A stretch of DNA of 22,916 nt, from NCBI GenBank assembly GCA_019056875.1, contig DXJA01000056.1, positions 1 through 22,916 on the forward strand. The letters run 5' to 3'. The notes under the pieces were generated by a model, which worked only from the letters and a program-made list of their open reading frames with translations, had not been told where the DNA came from and did not search any database. This document shows positions 7,855 through 14,549 of the stretch, piece by piece. The stretch's first letter is position 1, and the number at the start of each line of letters is the position of its first letter. This DNA comes from Candidatus Jordarchaeum madagascarense. GTDB lineage: Archaea > Asgardarchaeota > Jordiarchaeia > Jordiarchaeales > Jordiarchaeaceae. The position numbers were made by a program, and so were the translations under genes.

Positions 7855-8661
7855 TTGCTTCTGGAACTTTTGTTGCTGTTTAGCATGAGTTTTATCATAG
7901 GCCTCTCGGGAGCCCTCACACCGGGGCCATTACTCGTTGTTACAATAAATAAATCCCTAGAGGGAGGCTTCAGAAAAGGAGGATCAACAGTCTTCGGCCA
8001 TTTAATCTTGGAAGCTCCCCTGATTCTTTTACTGTGTCTAGGGTTAGGAACAGTTTTGGATCAAGATTGGCTAAAAATATCAATAGCAATCATCGGAGGC
8101 CTCGGCTTAATTCTCCTTGGCGGATACACTGTGTACTCAGTATGGAAGAAAAAGATTAACTACCCAATGAACACTATTAGAGAAAAAATGGCGGGGGATA
8201 CCTTAAGCCCGAAAAATCTAGGTAATGATTTTGAAGTAACAAGTTGGAAACAAAGGTTACTAAATAGTTCTGTGGTAATGGGTATAACAGCCACGGCATC
8301 AAATCCCTTCTACTGGATCTGGTGGATCACTATTGGTGCAGCAATTTTTCAGTATGCCCCCACCCTCGCAGGGATCACCAGTAATTATTTTTACTTGATG
8401 CTTGGAAGCTATGCTAGTGTGTTTTACCAAAGTGGATTCGATTTGGGATACTTGATTATAGGATCTGTGACGTTAAGTTGGGTCTTCTTAGCAGTTGGCC
8501 ATTTTTCCAGTGACCTAGTTTGGTATACAGCGGTTTCCTTTATGGTTGCTAAGGGTAGAGTTTTTCTGAATCAACGAAAATACGAAATAATAATAGCGGT
8601 ATGTGGTGCAGCATTAATAATTCTTGGGGCATGGTTCCTTATGAGCCCTGCTTTAGGGTAG
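7855..8661 (+). CDS. LysE/RhtB-family transporter
   Basis: This 268-residue membrane protein has about six hydrophobic helices (near 3-22, 45-65, 72-97, 138-165, 196-222, 243-265). The signature GALTPGPLLVVTINKSLEGG near residues 19-38 matches the first-helix motif of LysE/RhtB exporters, which expel amino acids or similar small solutes. The loop between helices 3 and 4 (98-134) is long and charged, as in several archaeal members that are longer than the 200-residue bacterial forms. The TTG start at 7855 has AGGG about seven bases upstream and fits the promoter; ATG 7885 is an alternative that would cut into the first helix. The substrate cannot be told from sequence. Confidence 0.8.
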   Translation: MLLELLLLFSMSFIIGLSGALTPGPLLVVTINKSLEGGFRKGGSTVFGHLILEAPLILLLCLGLGTVLDQDWLKISIAIIGGLGLILLGGYTVYSVWKKKINYPMNTIREKMAGDTLSPKNLGNDFEVTSWKQRLLNSSVVMGITATASNPFYWIWWITIGAAIFQYAPTLAGITSNYFYLMLGSYASVFYQSGFDLGYLIIGSVTLSWVFLAVGHFSSDLVWYTAVSFMVAKGRVFLNQRKYEIIIAVCGAALIILGAWFLMSPALG

Positions 8662-8664
8662 AAA

Positions 8665-8700
8665 CGATTTAAGGAACAGATTCGTACCTTTAATAAATCG
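8665..8700 (+). terminator. Possible hairpin after the LysE-family gene
   Basis: CGATTTA (8665-8671) pairs with TAAATCG (8694-8700), and AGG/CCT pair further in, leaving a bulge. It starts four bases after the stop codon. No clear T run follows, so a role in RNA stability is as likely as termination. Confidence 0.35.
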
Positions 8701-8730
8701 CTTCATATAGGTATTTTAGAGAAAATTATC

Positions 8731-8743
8731 AAAAACTAAATAT
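8731..8743 (+). promoter_or_regulatory. Probable promoter of the HD-domain gene
   Basis: AAAAA followed by CTAAATAT resembles a BRE/TATA pair; a start near 8766 leaves a leader of about 26 bases before ATG 8792. Confidence 0.4.
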
Positions 8744-8791
8744 TATCTCTTTAAGAATGAATTTTTCATTGAAGGATTAGAGTGGATTCGT

Positions 8792-9373
8792 ATGAACTGG
8801 GAAAAAGGTATTAGAGATTATATAAAAAAGAGTTTATCGGGGGAAAGTGGCCATGATTATGAGCACACTCTTAGGGTTTATAATTTGTGTATTAAGCTTG
8901 CAGAGCTTGAAGGAGCTGATGTTGATGTTCTTAAAGCCGCTTCTCTTTTACACGATATAGCGCGCCCACTTGAAGCAACTACAGGTGTTTCTCACTCAAT
9001 AAAGGGAGCGGAAATCGCGAGAAATATTCTGAAAAAGATAAATTTTCCGGAAACAAAAATCGATAAGGTGTGCAAAGTAATTAGAACACATAGGTTTACA
9101 GAGGGAATAGAAGCTCAGGAAATAGAGGAAAAGATTCTCAATGATGCGGATAGACTAGATGCGCTGGGGGCTATTGGAATTGCCAGAGCCTTCATGTTTG
9201 GAGGGAAAAATGGGCGAAGTTTAAAGGAAACAATTCAGCATTTTAATGATAAGCTCCTTAATTTGAAGGATAAAATGTACACCACCAGTGCATATAACAT
9301 ATCTTTTGAGCGCCACAAGTTTATGGAGCAGTTTTTGGATAGGTTGCAAAAAGAATTAATGGGAGAAGAATAA
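8792..9373 (+). CDS. HD-domain metal-dependent phosphohydrolase (YedJ/COG1418-like)
   Basis: The 193-residue protein is a single HD domain. The metal-binding set is visible: His25 in HDYEHTLRV (21-29), His54-Asp55 in LLHDIARP, a further His in RTHRF (98-102) and the DADRLDALGAIG block (118-129) with the final Asp. The last block is typical of the YedJ/COG1418 branch. Enzymes of this branch hydrolyse phosphate esters, often nucleotides, but substrates are mostly unassigned. The start is ATG 8792 with GAGTGGAT upstream. It is transcribed in the same direction as the Nudix gene 117 bases further on, and a shared role in nucleotide clean-up is possible but not shown. Confidence 0.85.
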   Translation: MNWEKGIRDYIKKSLSGESGHDYEHTLRVYNLCIKLAELEGADVDVLKAASLLHDIARPLEATTGVSHSIKGAEIARNILKKINFPETKIDKVCKVIRTHRFTEGIEAQEIEEKILNDADRLDALGAIGIARAFMFGGKNGRSLKETIQHFNDKLLNLKDKMYTTSAYNISFERHKFMEQFLDRLQKELMGEE

Positions 9374-9490
9374 AAACCGTATTATTGTTTTAATTCCTTG
9401 GGAAAATATTCGATTTATTTGTAAAAAGAAATAAAAGTGAGTTTCAAAAACCCATCTGTGTAATTTGTTATCATCACTGAGGTGGTGCTA

Positions 9491-9919
9491 ATGCCAAAAG
9501 AATATCCTGAGAGGCCCTTGTTGGGAGTCGGCAGTGTTATCGTTTCTAAAGGAGAGGTTGTGCTTGTTAGGAGAGGAAGCAATCCGGATTATGGATTATG
9601 GTCTATTCCGGGAGGATTGGTTGAGGAGGGGGAGTTGCTTAGAGAAGCCTGTGCCCGAGAGTCGCTTGAAGAAACAGGTATTGTGGTTGATGTTAAAGAA
9701 CCTTTAGAGATTCTGGATAGAATAGTTTATGATGAGGAGGGACGTATTCAGTACCATTTCGTTATTGTGGATTTTCGCGCTGACCCAGTGGACGGAGAAC
9801 TCGAGGCGTGTTCCGATGCCCTTGAGGCGAGGTACGTGAAGTTCAAAGACTTGAAGAATTATGAAATAACGGAAACCGTTAAAAATTTGTTGAGGAAAGT
9901 AGGTGTAATGAAAGATTAA
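9491..9919 (+). CDS. Nudix hydrolase, ADP-ribose pyrophosphatase-like
   Basis: The 142-residue protein has a complete Nudix box: Gly42, Glu48, Arg56-Glu57, Glu60-Glu61 and Gly63, with the metal-binding REsleE core. Residues 10-40 carry the usual beta strands (GVGSVIVSKGEVVLVRRG) and the LWSIPGG entry. Nudix enzymes split nucleoside diphosphates linked to another group; the general form resembles ADP-ribose pyrophosphatases, though substrate cannot be fixed. I chose ATG 9491 because GAGGTGGT lies six bases upstream; the longer frame from GTG 9482 begins inside that site. The stop TAA (9917-9919) directly abuts the stop of the convergent PDCD5 gene with no base between. Confidence 0.88.
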   Translation: MPKEYPERPLLGVGSVIVSKGEVVLVRRGSNPDYGLWSIPGGLVEEGELLREACARESLEETGIVVDVKEPLEILDRIVYDEEGRIQYHFVIVDFRADPVDGELEACSDALEARYVKFKDLKNYEITETVKNLLRKVGVMKD

Positions 9920-10312
9920 TCAGTCTTTGTTTAGACTTTTTAAATGCTCTTCTATGTCGACGAGTTGGTCTTCCCCTCTTCTCTTAAACATTATGCGGGG
10001 TTCAACTCCCTCAAGTTTTCGCTCGATTCTCATTATGTCGATTTTGTCTAGTTTTCTCTGTATCTTCTTGTACGCTACAAGAACAATTATGGCGTCCTCT
10101 ATTTGTTCCACAATTTTTGGCTTGGTTTTTCTCAGTTCATCTAGATAGTTTAGGGCGTCAGGAAGCATTACATATCTTAGAACCATTTCTTTCTTTTCTG
10201 CTAGCTGTTCCTGAGTGTTTTCTGGTTTATCTTCCTGTTGCTTTTGCGCCATCTTTTGCATTAATTCCATCATTTTTTTACGTTTAATGGCTTCGAGCTC
10301 GTCGTCGGACAT
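9920..10312 (-). CDS. PDCD5/TFAR19-family DNA-binding protein
   Basis: The 130-residue protein starts with MSDDELEAIKRKKMMELMQK, the hallmark N-terminal helix of archaeal PDCD5 homologues. A Gln/Glu-rich linker (23-45), the conserved core (KEMVLRYVMLPDALNYLDEL, then TKPKIVEQIEDAI) and a basic C-terminal end with IMFKRRGEDQ follow. The family binds DNA in archaea and chaperonin (CCT) in eukaryotes; its archaeal role is not settled. I chose ATG 10312 because it starts at the conserved motif and has GGAG and GGGA upstream; the frame stays open to 10378 but the extra 22 residues match nothing in the family. Confidence 0.85.
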   Translation of the reverse strand: MSDDELEAIKRKKMMELMQKMAQKQQEDKPENTQEQLAEKKEMVLRYVMLPDALNYLDELRKTKPKIVEQIEDAIIVLVAYKKIQRKLDKIDIMRIERKLEGVEPRIMFKRRGEDQLVDIEEHLKSLNKD

Positions 10313-10431
10313 TTTCCCGTTCTCCATACGAAGCAAATAGGTAAAAGTAATTATGTTTTTTGGTAAATTTAGGCACAATTGTCTCTAATTAGTAAACCAT
10401 AAGCACGAATTACACTAAAAATTACCCTAAA

Positions 10432-10444
10432 AACCTTAAAGGTT
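10432..10444. repeat. Palindrome in the PDCD5/PhoU-like intergenic region
   Basis: AACCTT-A-AAGGTT is a perfect 13-base palindrome around a central A. It lies between the divergent PDCD5 and PhoU-like genes, about 17 bases before a TATA-like element, so it could be an operator. No binding protein can be named. Confidence 0.35.
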
Positions 10445-10460
10445 CTTTGCCGTAAAAATC

Positions 10461-10478
10461 AAACTTTTTAAGTGGTTC
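10461..10478 (+). promoter_or_regulatory. TATA-like element with an AAGTGGTTC extension
   Basis: AAACTTTTTAAGTGGTTC contains a TATA-like core (CTTTTTAA). Nearly the same sequence, with one T fewer, occurs on the minus strand at 12329-12345 before the charged coiled-coil gene. A start near 10492 would give the PhoU-like gene a leader of about 75 bases. A second candidate TATA box nearer the gene is listed separately. Confidence 0.35.
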
Positions 10479-10514
10479 GACATATCATAACATAAAAAAC
10501 ATATGCAAACAGAA

Positions 10515-10522
10515 TTTTAAAA
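10515..10522 (+). promoter_or_regulatory. Candidate TATA box of the PhoU-like gene
   Basis: TTTTAAAA preceded by ACAGAA. A start near 10545 would leave about 25 bases before the GTG at 10570. Confidence 0.35.
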
Positions 10523-10569
10523 GCCAGTTATTTGTATTCACAGAGACCTAGAGAATAGAAAAAAGGCTG

Positions 10570-11364
10570 GTGGGTTCCACTTTGAGCAGGGAAGAGTATA
10601 CTATTAAGATTAAAAAAATCGATGACATAAACGAGGTGCTCTATCTAATAGAATCCCTCTATGCCAGTGGAGCCAGAATGATTAATTTGGAGATGGAAAC
10701 ACCAGCAACAGCTGAACAGTTTGAAAAGATCCAGGAATTGATTCTATCACTTCCAGGATATGAGGTAACTGTTAAAACGCCAAAGAACATCTCGCTCCAA
10801 GATATAATGGATATGAGTCACAAGTCTATTATTGAGACAATTAGCAACTCAATACTTCATCTGATGGGGGATATAGTAGAGTCTATAGAGTCCTTTGACC
10901 TAGCCAAAGCAGAGGCTGTAGAGCTAGCCCACGATAACGTACACAGGTACTGTCAGAGATATCGCAGACAAGCTCACAGCGGCCCCACTAGAAACGTGAA
11001 AGAGCTTCTTAATATGTCCGCATATGTGCTAAGTCTAGAAAACATAGCAAATTATCTCTCATACATAGCACATTCTCTGAGCAAGCAAACACTTCCTTCT
11101 GATACGGCCAAGCAGATACTTAAAGTACTAATTCCCCTTAAAGAATTTATGAGTAAAACCATCCAAACCTTTTTAACCAAAAACGTTGACAGAGTTCAAT
11201 CCGTATTGAGAGGAGAGAGCATGATAAGAAAGGAAGTTGAAAAACTTCTAAAAGAAATACTCAATTACCCTGATAGGACTATGCGTCTTATAATTGAGAG
11301 TATACTAATACATTCACTTGAAATATTAAATAATCTTCACGGGATTTTAATAAATATTATTTGA
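10570..11364 (+). CDS. PhoU-like protein without an AbrB DNA-binding domain
   Basis: The 264-residue protein resembles the archaeal AbrB-PhoU phosphate regulators from their linker domain onward. Residues 10-80 match the alpha/beta linker (ending LPGYEV...ISLQDIMD), and 84-264 form two PhoU-like three-helix repeats, with a PhoU-type acidic helix AKAEAVELAHDNVHRYCQRY (112-131). The N-terminal AbrB/SpoVT DNA-binding domain normally found in this family is absent, so it probably does not bind DNA itself. PhoU proteins bind metal clusters and tune phosphate uptake and signalling; no pst transporter gene is nearby. The start is uncertain: GTG 10570 has AAGG three bases upstream, whereas TTG 10582 has GGTGGG seven bases upstream. 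Confidence 0.7.
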   Translation: MGSTLSREEYTIKIKKIDDINEVLYLIESLYASGARMINLEMETPATAEQFEKIQELILSLPGYEVTVKTPKNISLQDIMDMSHKSIIETISNSILHLMGDIVESIESFDLAKAEAVELAHDNVHRYCQRYRRQAHSGPTRNVKELLNMSAYVLSLENIANYLSYIAHSLSKQTLPSDTAKQILKVLIPLKEFMSKTIQTFLTKNVDRVQSVLRGESMIRKEVEKLLKEILNYPDRTMRLIIESILIHSLEILNNLHGILINII

Positions 11365-11673
11365 AAAACAGGAGAGAAAGAAGTATTAAATTATTTTAGA
11401 TAGTTGTTTAAAAAAATATTACGTTGAACTCATTCTCCCTATTGATTATTTAAAAGTTTTTTTTTAAATTTTGCATCAATTAAAAAACAAAAATTATAGG
11501 CAGGCTCAACAGGTCCTATCGTACTTAAAAGTTCTCTCAATCTATTCCCTATTTACTTAATAGATATAATAAGAGGGAATTATAGAATTATAAAGTTTCT
11601 TTATCAGGACTTTTCTAAGGGTTTAGGCTGAGAATAATGATAACTGTAAATTTACGTTAGTACAATGGTCTGC
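11365..11673. other. Intergenic region between convergent genes
   Basis: About 310 AT-rich bases without a supported gene. It holds a T9 run (11457-11465), an inverted repeat ATTCCCT/AGGGAAT at 11544-11580 with a 23-base loop, and a perfect ten-base palindrome GTAAATTTAC at 11646-11655 that may help end the minus-strand transcript stopping at 11674. A TATA-like TACTTAAAAG at 11522-11531 has no reading frame after it; a short untranslated RNA cannot be ruled out. Confidence 0.4.
11457..11465 (+). terminator. T9 run ending the PhoU-like transcript
   Basis: Nine consecutive T about 93 bases after the stop codon. Archaeal RNA polymerase terminates at such T runs without needing a strong hairpin. 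Confidence 0.45.
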
Positions 11674-12291
11674 TCAGTATCCTCTGCCAAAGAGATCTGA
11701 AGGCCGAACCAGTCGCTCATCACCTTCCTCTTTCGTAGGCTCTTTAAACTCTGCTCTATCTTTCGAGCGATCCCTGAACTCTCGTTCTTCTCTTTCCCAC
11801 TCTTTTTCTTTTCTTTGAGATTGGGGGATATATTTTTCTTCTTTCTTTTCTTCTGCTGGCTTCCTTTTCTCTGGTAATGATTCGCCTCTCACCCGGGCTG
11901 TGAGTTCCTCCACCTTTTCAACCATATTTTGGAGAACCATTAGCTCCATTCCTTTCTGCATATCATTTACTGCCTTGCCAAGGGTTTCTTCCAGTTTTTC
12001 CGAGCCGGAAATTCCAATGCGTCCAATACGATCAGAGAGCCTTTTCTCTGTTTCTGCCAACCTTCTCTCAATTGAAACCAGTCTTTCGTTTAGGCTTTTC
12101 TCTATTCTAAGCATAGTGTTAACGCTATCCTCCAGTATATTAACCATCATGCGGAGCATGGAGATTTCTTCTTCTCTGGAAGTACCACTTTTAGGTATTG
12201 CAGCAGCGGCGGAGGCTGTTTTAGCCTTCAAGTCGGATGCTGAACTTCCCGATGTTGGGTTTTGAGCTTTTTCCTTTTCCTTTTGGCTCAA
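11674..12291 (-). CDS. Coiled-coil protein with a long charged tail
   Basis: I do not recognise this 205-residue protein. Residues 1-40 are Ala/Ser/Lys-rich and probably disordered. Residues 42-92 form a clear coiled coil (repeats such as SIERRLAETEKRLSDRI) and 97-133 a second helix with Met-rich faces. Residues 135-205 are extremely charged (Lys, Glu, Arg, Asp) and probably disordered, ending in RPSDLFGRGY. The start is TTG 12291 with GAGAGGTG six bases upstream. It is the last gene of a same-strand cluster with two small helical proteins and a Roadblock-like protein, but it has its own TATA-like element. It may be an assembly or adaptor protein; this is inference from form and place. Confidence 0.7.
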   Translation of the reverse strand: MSQKEKEKAQNPTSGSSASDLKAKTASAAAAIPKSGTSREEEISMLRMMVNILEDSVNTMLRIEKSLNERLVSIERRLAETEKRLSDRIGRIGISGSEKLEETLGKAVNDMQKGMELMVLQNMVEKVEELTARVRGESLPEKRKPAEEKKEEKYIPQSQRKEKEWEREEREFRDRSKDRAEFKEPTKEEGDERLVRPSDLFGRGY

Positions 12292-12328
12292 ATTTTACAC
12301 CTCTCACTTAACTAATATTTAGTTCTCA

Positions 12329-12345
12329 GAACCACTTAAAAGTTT
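12329..12345 (-). promoter_or_regulatory. Promoter-like element before the charged coiled-coil gene
   Basis: On the minus strand AAACTTTTAAGTGGTTC includes a TATA-like CTTTTAAG. Transcription near 12313 would leave about 22 bases before the TTG at 12291, room for the GAGGTG site. It matches the element at 10461-10478 except for one T. Confidence 0.45.
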
Positions 12346-12369
12346 TGAGTACTACACGGCTTTTTGAAG

Positions 12370-12843
12370 CTACCATTTGGCTTCTTGTTTTCCTTTCTCG
12401 TACCTTTGTGGTTGCGGCTGTGATTGTGTTTGAGTGTCTATTTCTGTTTGTAGATATTGCACTGCGTCTAAAAATCTATTTAGCACGATTAACATTTGAA
12501 GACTCCAAATGGCGTCTTGCACACTCCCCAGTGTTGTTTTGTGGGCTTTAACGGTTTCTTCCCGCATTTGAGCGATATTTATTCCCTGAATTTTACGTAC
12601 CTCGTTGAGCACAATTGTGGTTGATTCGTTTAGGTGTTGTATGGTCTTTGTTCTTTCTGAACGAACTGTGTTGGTTAGTTCCACTGCGGTTTGGATCATG
12701 TTTGTGATGTTTTCGGTGAAGAATTCGGTAAATTTTTGAATTTTAGTTGTGTAGTTTTCAATCAGGGTGGTTACGTTATCGATTTTGGAGTAGATATCGT
12801 TAAGAGCCTGGGTGACTAGGGGTATTATTGCTTCTGAAGACAT
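12370..12843 (-). CDS. Small helical coiled-coil protein (157 residues)
   Basis: I do not recognise this protein. It is almost wholly helical to residue 135, rich in Thr, Asn and Gln with regular hydrophobic spacing, and ends in a Gln/Pro-rich tail (136-150). It has no membrane segment. The ATG at 12841-12843 follows the stop of the 150-residue gene by two bases, and its ribosome site GGGAGG is formed by the Gly-Gly codons at the end of that gene, so the two are translationally coupled. A 33-residue ungapped stretch starting LTNTVRSER lines up with LTRAIREEE of the upstream protein, suggesting that they are diverged paralogues. The pair may form a hetero-oligomer. Confidence 0.7.
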   Translation of the reverse strand: MSSEAIIPLVTQALNDIYSKIDNVTTLIENYTTKIQKFTEFFTENITNMIQTAVELTNTVRSERTKTIQHLNESTTIVLNEVRKIQGINIAQMREETVKAHKTTLGSVQDAIWSLQMLIVLNRFLDAVQYLQTEIDTQTQSQPQPQRYEKGKQEAKW

Positions 12844-12845
12844 TT

Positions 12846-13298
12846 TTAATAACCTCCCTCTTCTGGTGGTAGCTCCATTTTTGCTTGCTGAGAACCCGTG
12901 GCCGCTGTCAGAATTTTGAGTGAAGCCTGAACGAGTTCCCTCATCATTGGTCGTAGTTTCTGAGGATCTAATTCACTATATACAAGTTTTAGAAGTTCTT
13001 CCACGGCTTCTTTTGACTGTTTAAATGTTTCCAGTTTTAGAATATCTCTTAAATTAGCTACCTCAAAGGTGAAAGTGTTGAGAAGGGTATCTACTTGGGC
13101 GGCGAAGATTTCTTCTTCCTCTCTTATTGCTCTAGTTAAGGTTTCAAGGGTTTGGTTTATTTGGTTAATGCTGTTCCCCACGTTATCCATTAGCCCCGAC
13201 AGAAGATCGTAATTCTGTTGCATAACGTTGAGGGAATCGTCTAGCTTCGAAGAGATATTTTTGAATTGAAAGATAAATTTTGAAGTATCTTCAGACAA
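12846..13298 (-). CDS. Small helical coiled-coil protein (150 residues)
   Basis: I do not recognise this protein. Residues 5-60 show heptad-like spacing (ISSKLDDSLNVMQQNYDLL), 55-95 a second helix, and 95-136 a C-terminal helical bundle (KEAVEELLKL...LRPMMREL). The tail is ELPPEEGGY. It is soluble. The start is TTG 13296-13298 with AGGTG seven bases upstream. It is the first gene of the pair with the 157-residue protein and lies 180 bases after the Roadblock-like gene on the same strand. Its form recalls helical adaptor or filament proteins but gives no specific match. Confidence 0.7.
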   Translation of the reverse strand: MSEDTSKFIFQFKNISSKLDDSLNVMQQNYDLLSGLMDNVGNSINQINQTLETLTRAIREEEEIFAAQVDTLLNTFTFEVANLRDILKLETFKQSKEAVEELLKLVYSELDPQKLRPMMRELVQASLKILTAATGSQQAKMELPPEEGGY

Positions 13299-13358
13299 TT
13301 ATTTACACCTGACTCTTCCTTTAGAAAATAAATGGATTTATGGGAATAAAAAACTTCC

Positions 13359-13374
13359 TAGTTAAAAAAAACTA
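13359..13374 (-). terminator. T8 run with flanking repeat after the Roadblock-like gene
   Basis: On the minus strand TAGTT-TTTTTT-AACTA includes eight T in a row (13364-13371), framed by a short inverted repeat. It lies about 105 bases after the Roadblock-like stop and before the helical-protein pair, so the Roadblock-like gene may be partly separated from the genes behind it. Confidence 0.35.
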
Positions 13375-13479
13375 ATATTTTTTACCCACTAATATCCGAA
13401 TAATATTAATTCAGATTGATTAAAAATTTCTTTTGAAAAGCAATTTCGGAGAATTACTAAAAATCTCTTAGCTGTTTCA

Positions 13480-14175
13480 CTATAAGCTATTGAGTTTTAA
13501 GCGTTTAATTGCTACGGCCCTATTTTTTATTAATTCTTCGATAACCATTATTACCTCGCTTATGTCTCTTTTTAGAGCTTTTGTTAGTTGACCAATGTTC
13601 TTTTCTCCATCGATCATTAAAAATAAGTCCACAACCCAGCCCCCATATTTATGTGTCAAGTCTTCGGACATTTTATTATTAAGAAATTCTAGAGTGAATA
13701 TTTTTCTTACAGGTATTGAAAAAACAGTAATTTCTATTTGTTGAGACATTTCTGGGAGAGGCTCAAACTCGGGTATTCTTTGATTCTTCAGAGGTGTTTT
13801 CAGTGGTCCAGAGTAAACCCTAACAGAGGGTTTTCTTCCTTTTGCTATTTCCTTCTCTAAGCATTTTTTGAACTTCTTGACAGAGGTATTCAAAACTTTT
13901 TGCAAATAGTCTATCTCTCCCTGGTTAATAAGAACTAGGAAGTAGTCCTGAAAACGAGCGATTCCAAAGTTTAAGTCCCGAATTTGGGCAGTCAAGCTAA
14001 AGATGTTTATTACACCCAAATAGAGGATTAAGGACTGTACCATATCAAGTAGCTCGCTTGGAAAGTGTGAAACTATTATATTTCCGTTCAAGCCTATAAT
14101 ACCAGCATACTTTATATAATCGTCTTTTTCAATTTCTACTAATAACGCCTCTAAATCTTCCATCAAGGAGTTCAT
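13480..14175 (-). CDS. Roadblock/LC7-like protein with C-terminal winged helix
   Basis: The 231-residue protein begins with a Roadblock/LC7 (MglB-like) fold: helix MEDLEALLVEIE, strand IKYAGIIGLNGNIIVSHF with the typical turn, a long helix, strand FGIARFQDYFLVLINQ and a final helix (about residues 3-107). Roadblock proteins act as partners or activators of MglA- and Rag-type small GTPases. After a Pro-rich linker (115-142) and a strand pair (147-160), residues 168-227 look like a winged helix (MIDGEKNIGQLTKAL then a recognition-type helix). The start is ATG 14175 because GTGGGAT lies five bases upstream; the frame opens at GTG 14187. It heads a minus-strand block with three coiled-coil genes and is a candidate partner for the window's GTPase. 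Confidence 0.7.
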   Translation of the reverse strand: MNSLMEDLEALLVEIEKDDYIKYAGIIGLNGNIIVSHFPSELLDMVQSLILYLGVINIFSLTAQIRDLNFGIARFQDYFLVLINQGEIDYLQKVLNTSVKKFKKCLEKEIAKGRKPSVRVYSGPLKTPLKNQRIPEFEPLPEMSQQIEITVFSIPVRKIFTLEFLNNKMSEDLTHKYGGWVVDLFLMIDGEKNIGQLTKALKRDISEVIMVIEELIKNRAVAIKRLKLNSL

Positions 14176-14549
14176 GATATATCCCACTAAGTAGCTACTC
14201 GTTTTTTATCGAATTTTCCTTGTCACCATGATTCTTATCAGGAGTATGGTATACTTTAATTGTCATATTGTAGCTTTCATGCGTCGGGTTAATTTTATAT
14301 TCATTTTGCCAGTAGCTCATTCAAGTTATATGTTTTACTGCATTGTCTGAATTTGGATTTGAATTTTTTTAGAAATTTTCGAAATAATAAACTAACCAAA
14401 TTCTGTTAAAAATAGGAATCTAGGAAATTAAGATATATGAATACCTCATCTTAGATGTCTAAAATAAGAGTTAAATATAACTAGAATCTGTTAACTTCAT
14501 AAGTGTCGTTGAAAAGAGAAAAAAAGTGCACTATTATTGAGGGAATGAA
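14176..14549. other. Divergent intergenic region, Roadblock-like gene and phosphohexomutase
   Basis: About 370 AT-rich bases with no supported gene. A minus-strand TATA-like ATATAAAATT (about 14289-14300) may serve the Roadblock-like gene, and TTAAATATAA (14471-14480) the phosphohexomutase. A short palindrome, CATCTTAGATG, lies near 14447-14457. No tRNA or other RNA gene was seen. Confidence 0.4.
14471..14480 (+). promoter_or_regulatory. Probable promoter of the phosphohexomutase gene
   Basis: TTAAATATAA after AAGAG resembles a BRE/TATA pair; transcription near 14501 would give a leader of about 50 bases. Confidence 0.4.

Noticed and set aside
10570..11364. Phosphate-uptake (pst/phoU) operon
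   Set aside because: No ABC transporter genes are adjacent, and the gene has its own promoter and terminator.
12360..12371. GCTT/AAGC hairpin at the stop of the 157-residue gene as terminator
   Set aside because: Only four pairs, overlapping the stop codon, with no T run on the minus strand after it.
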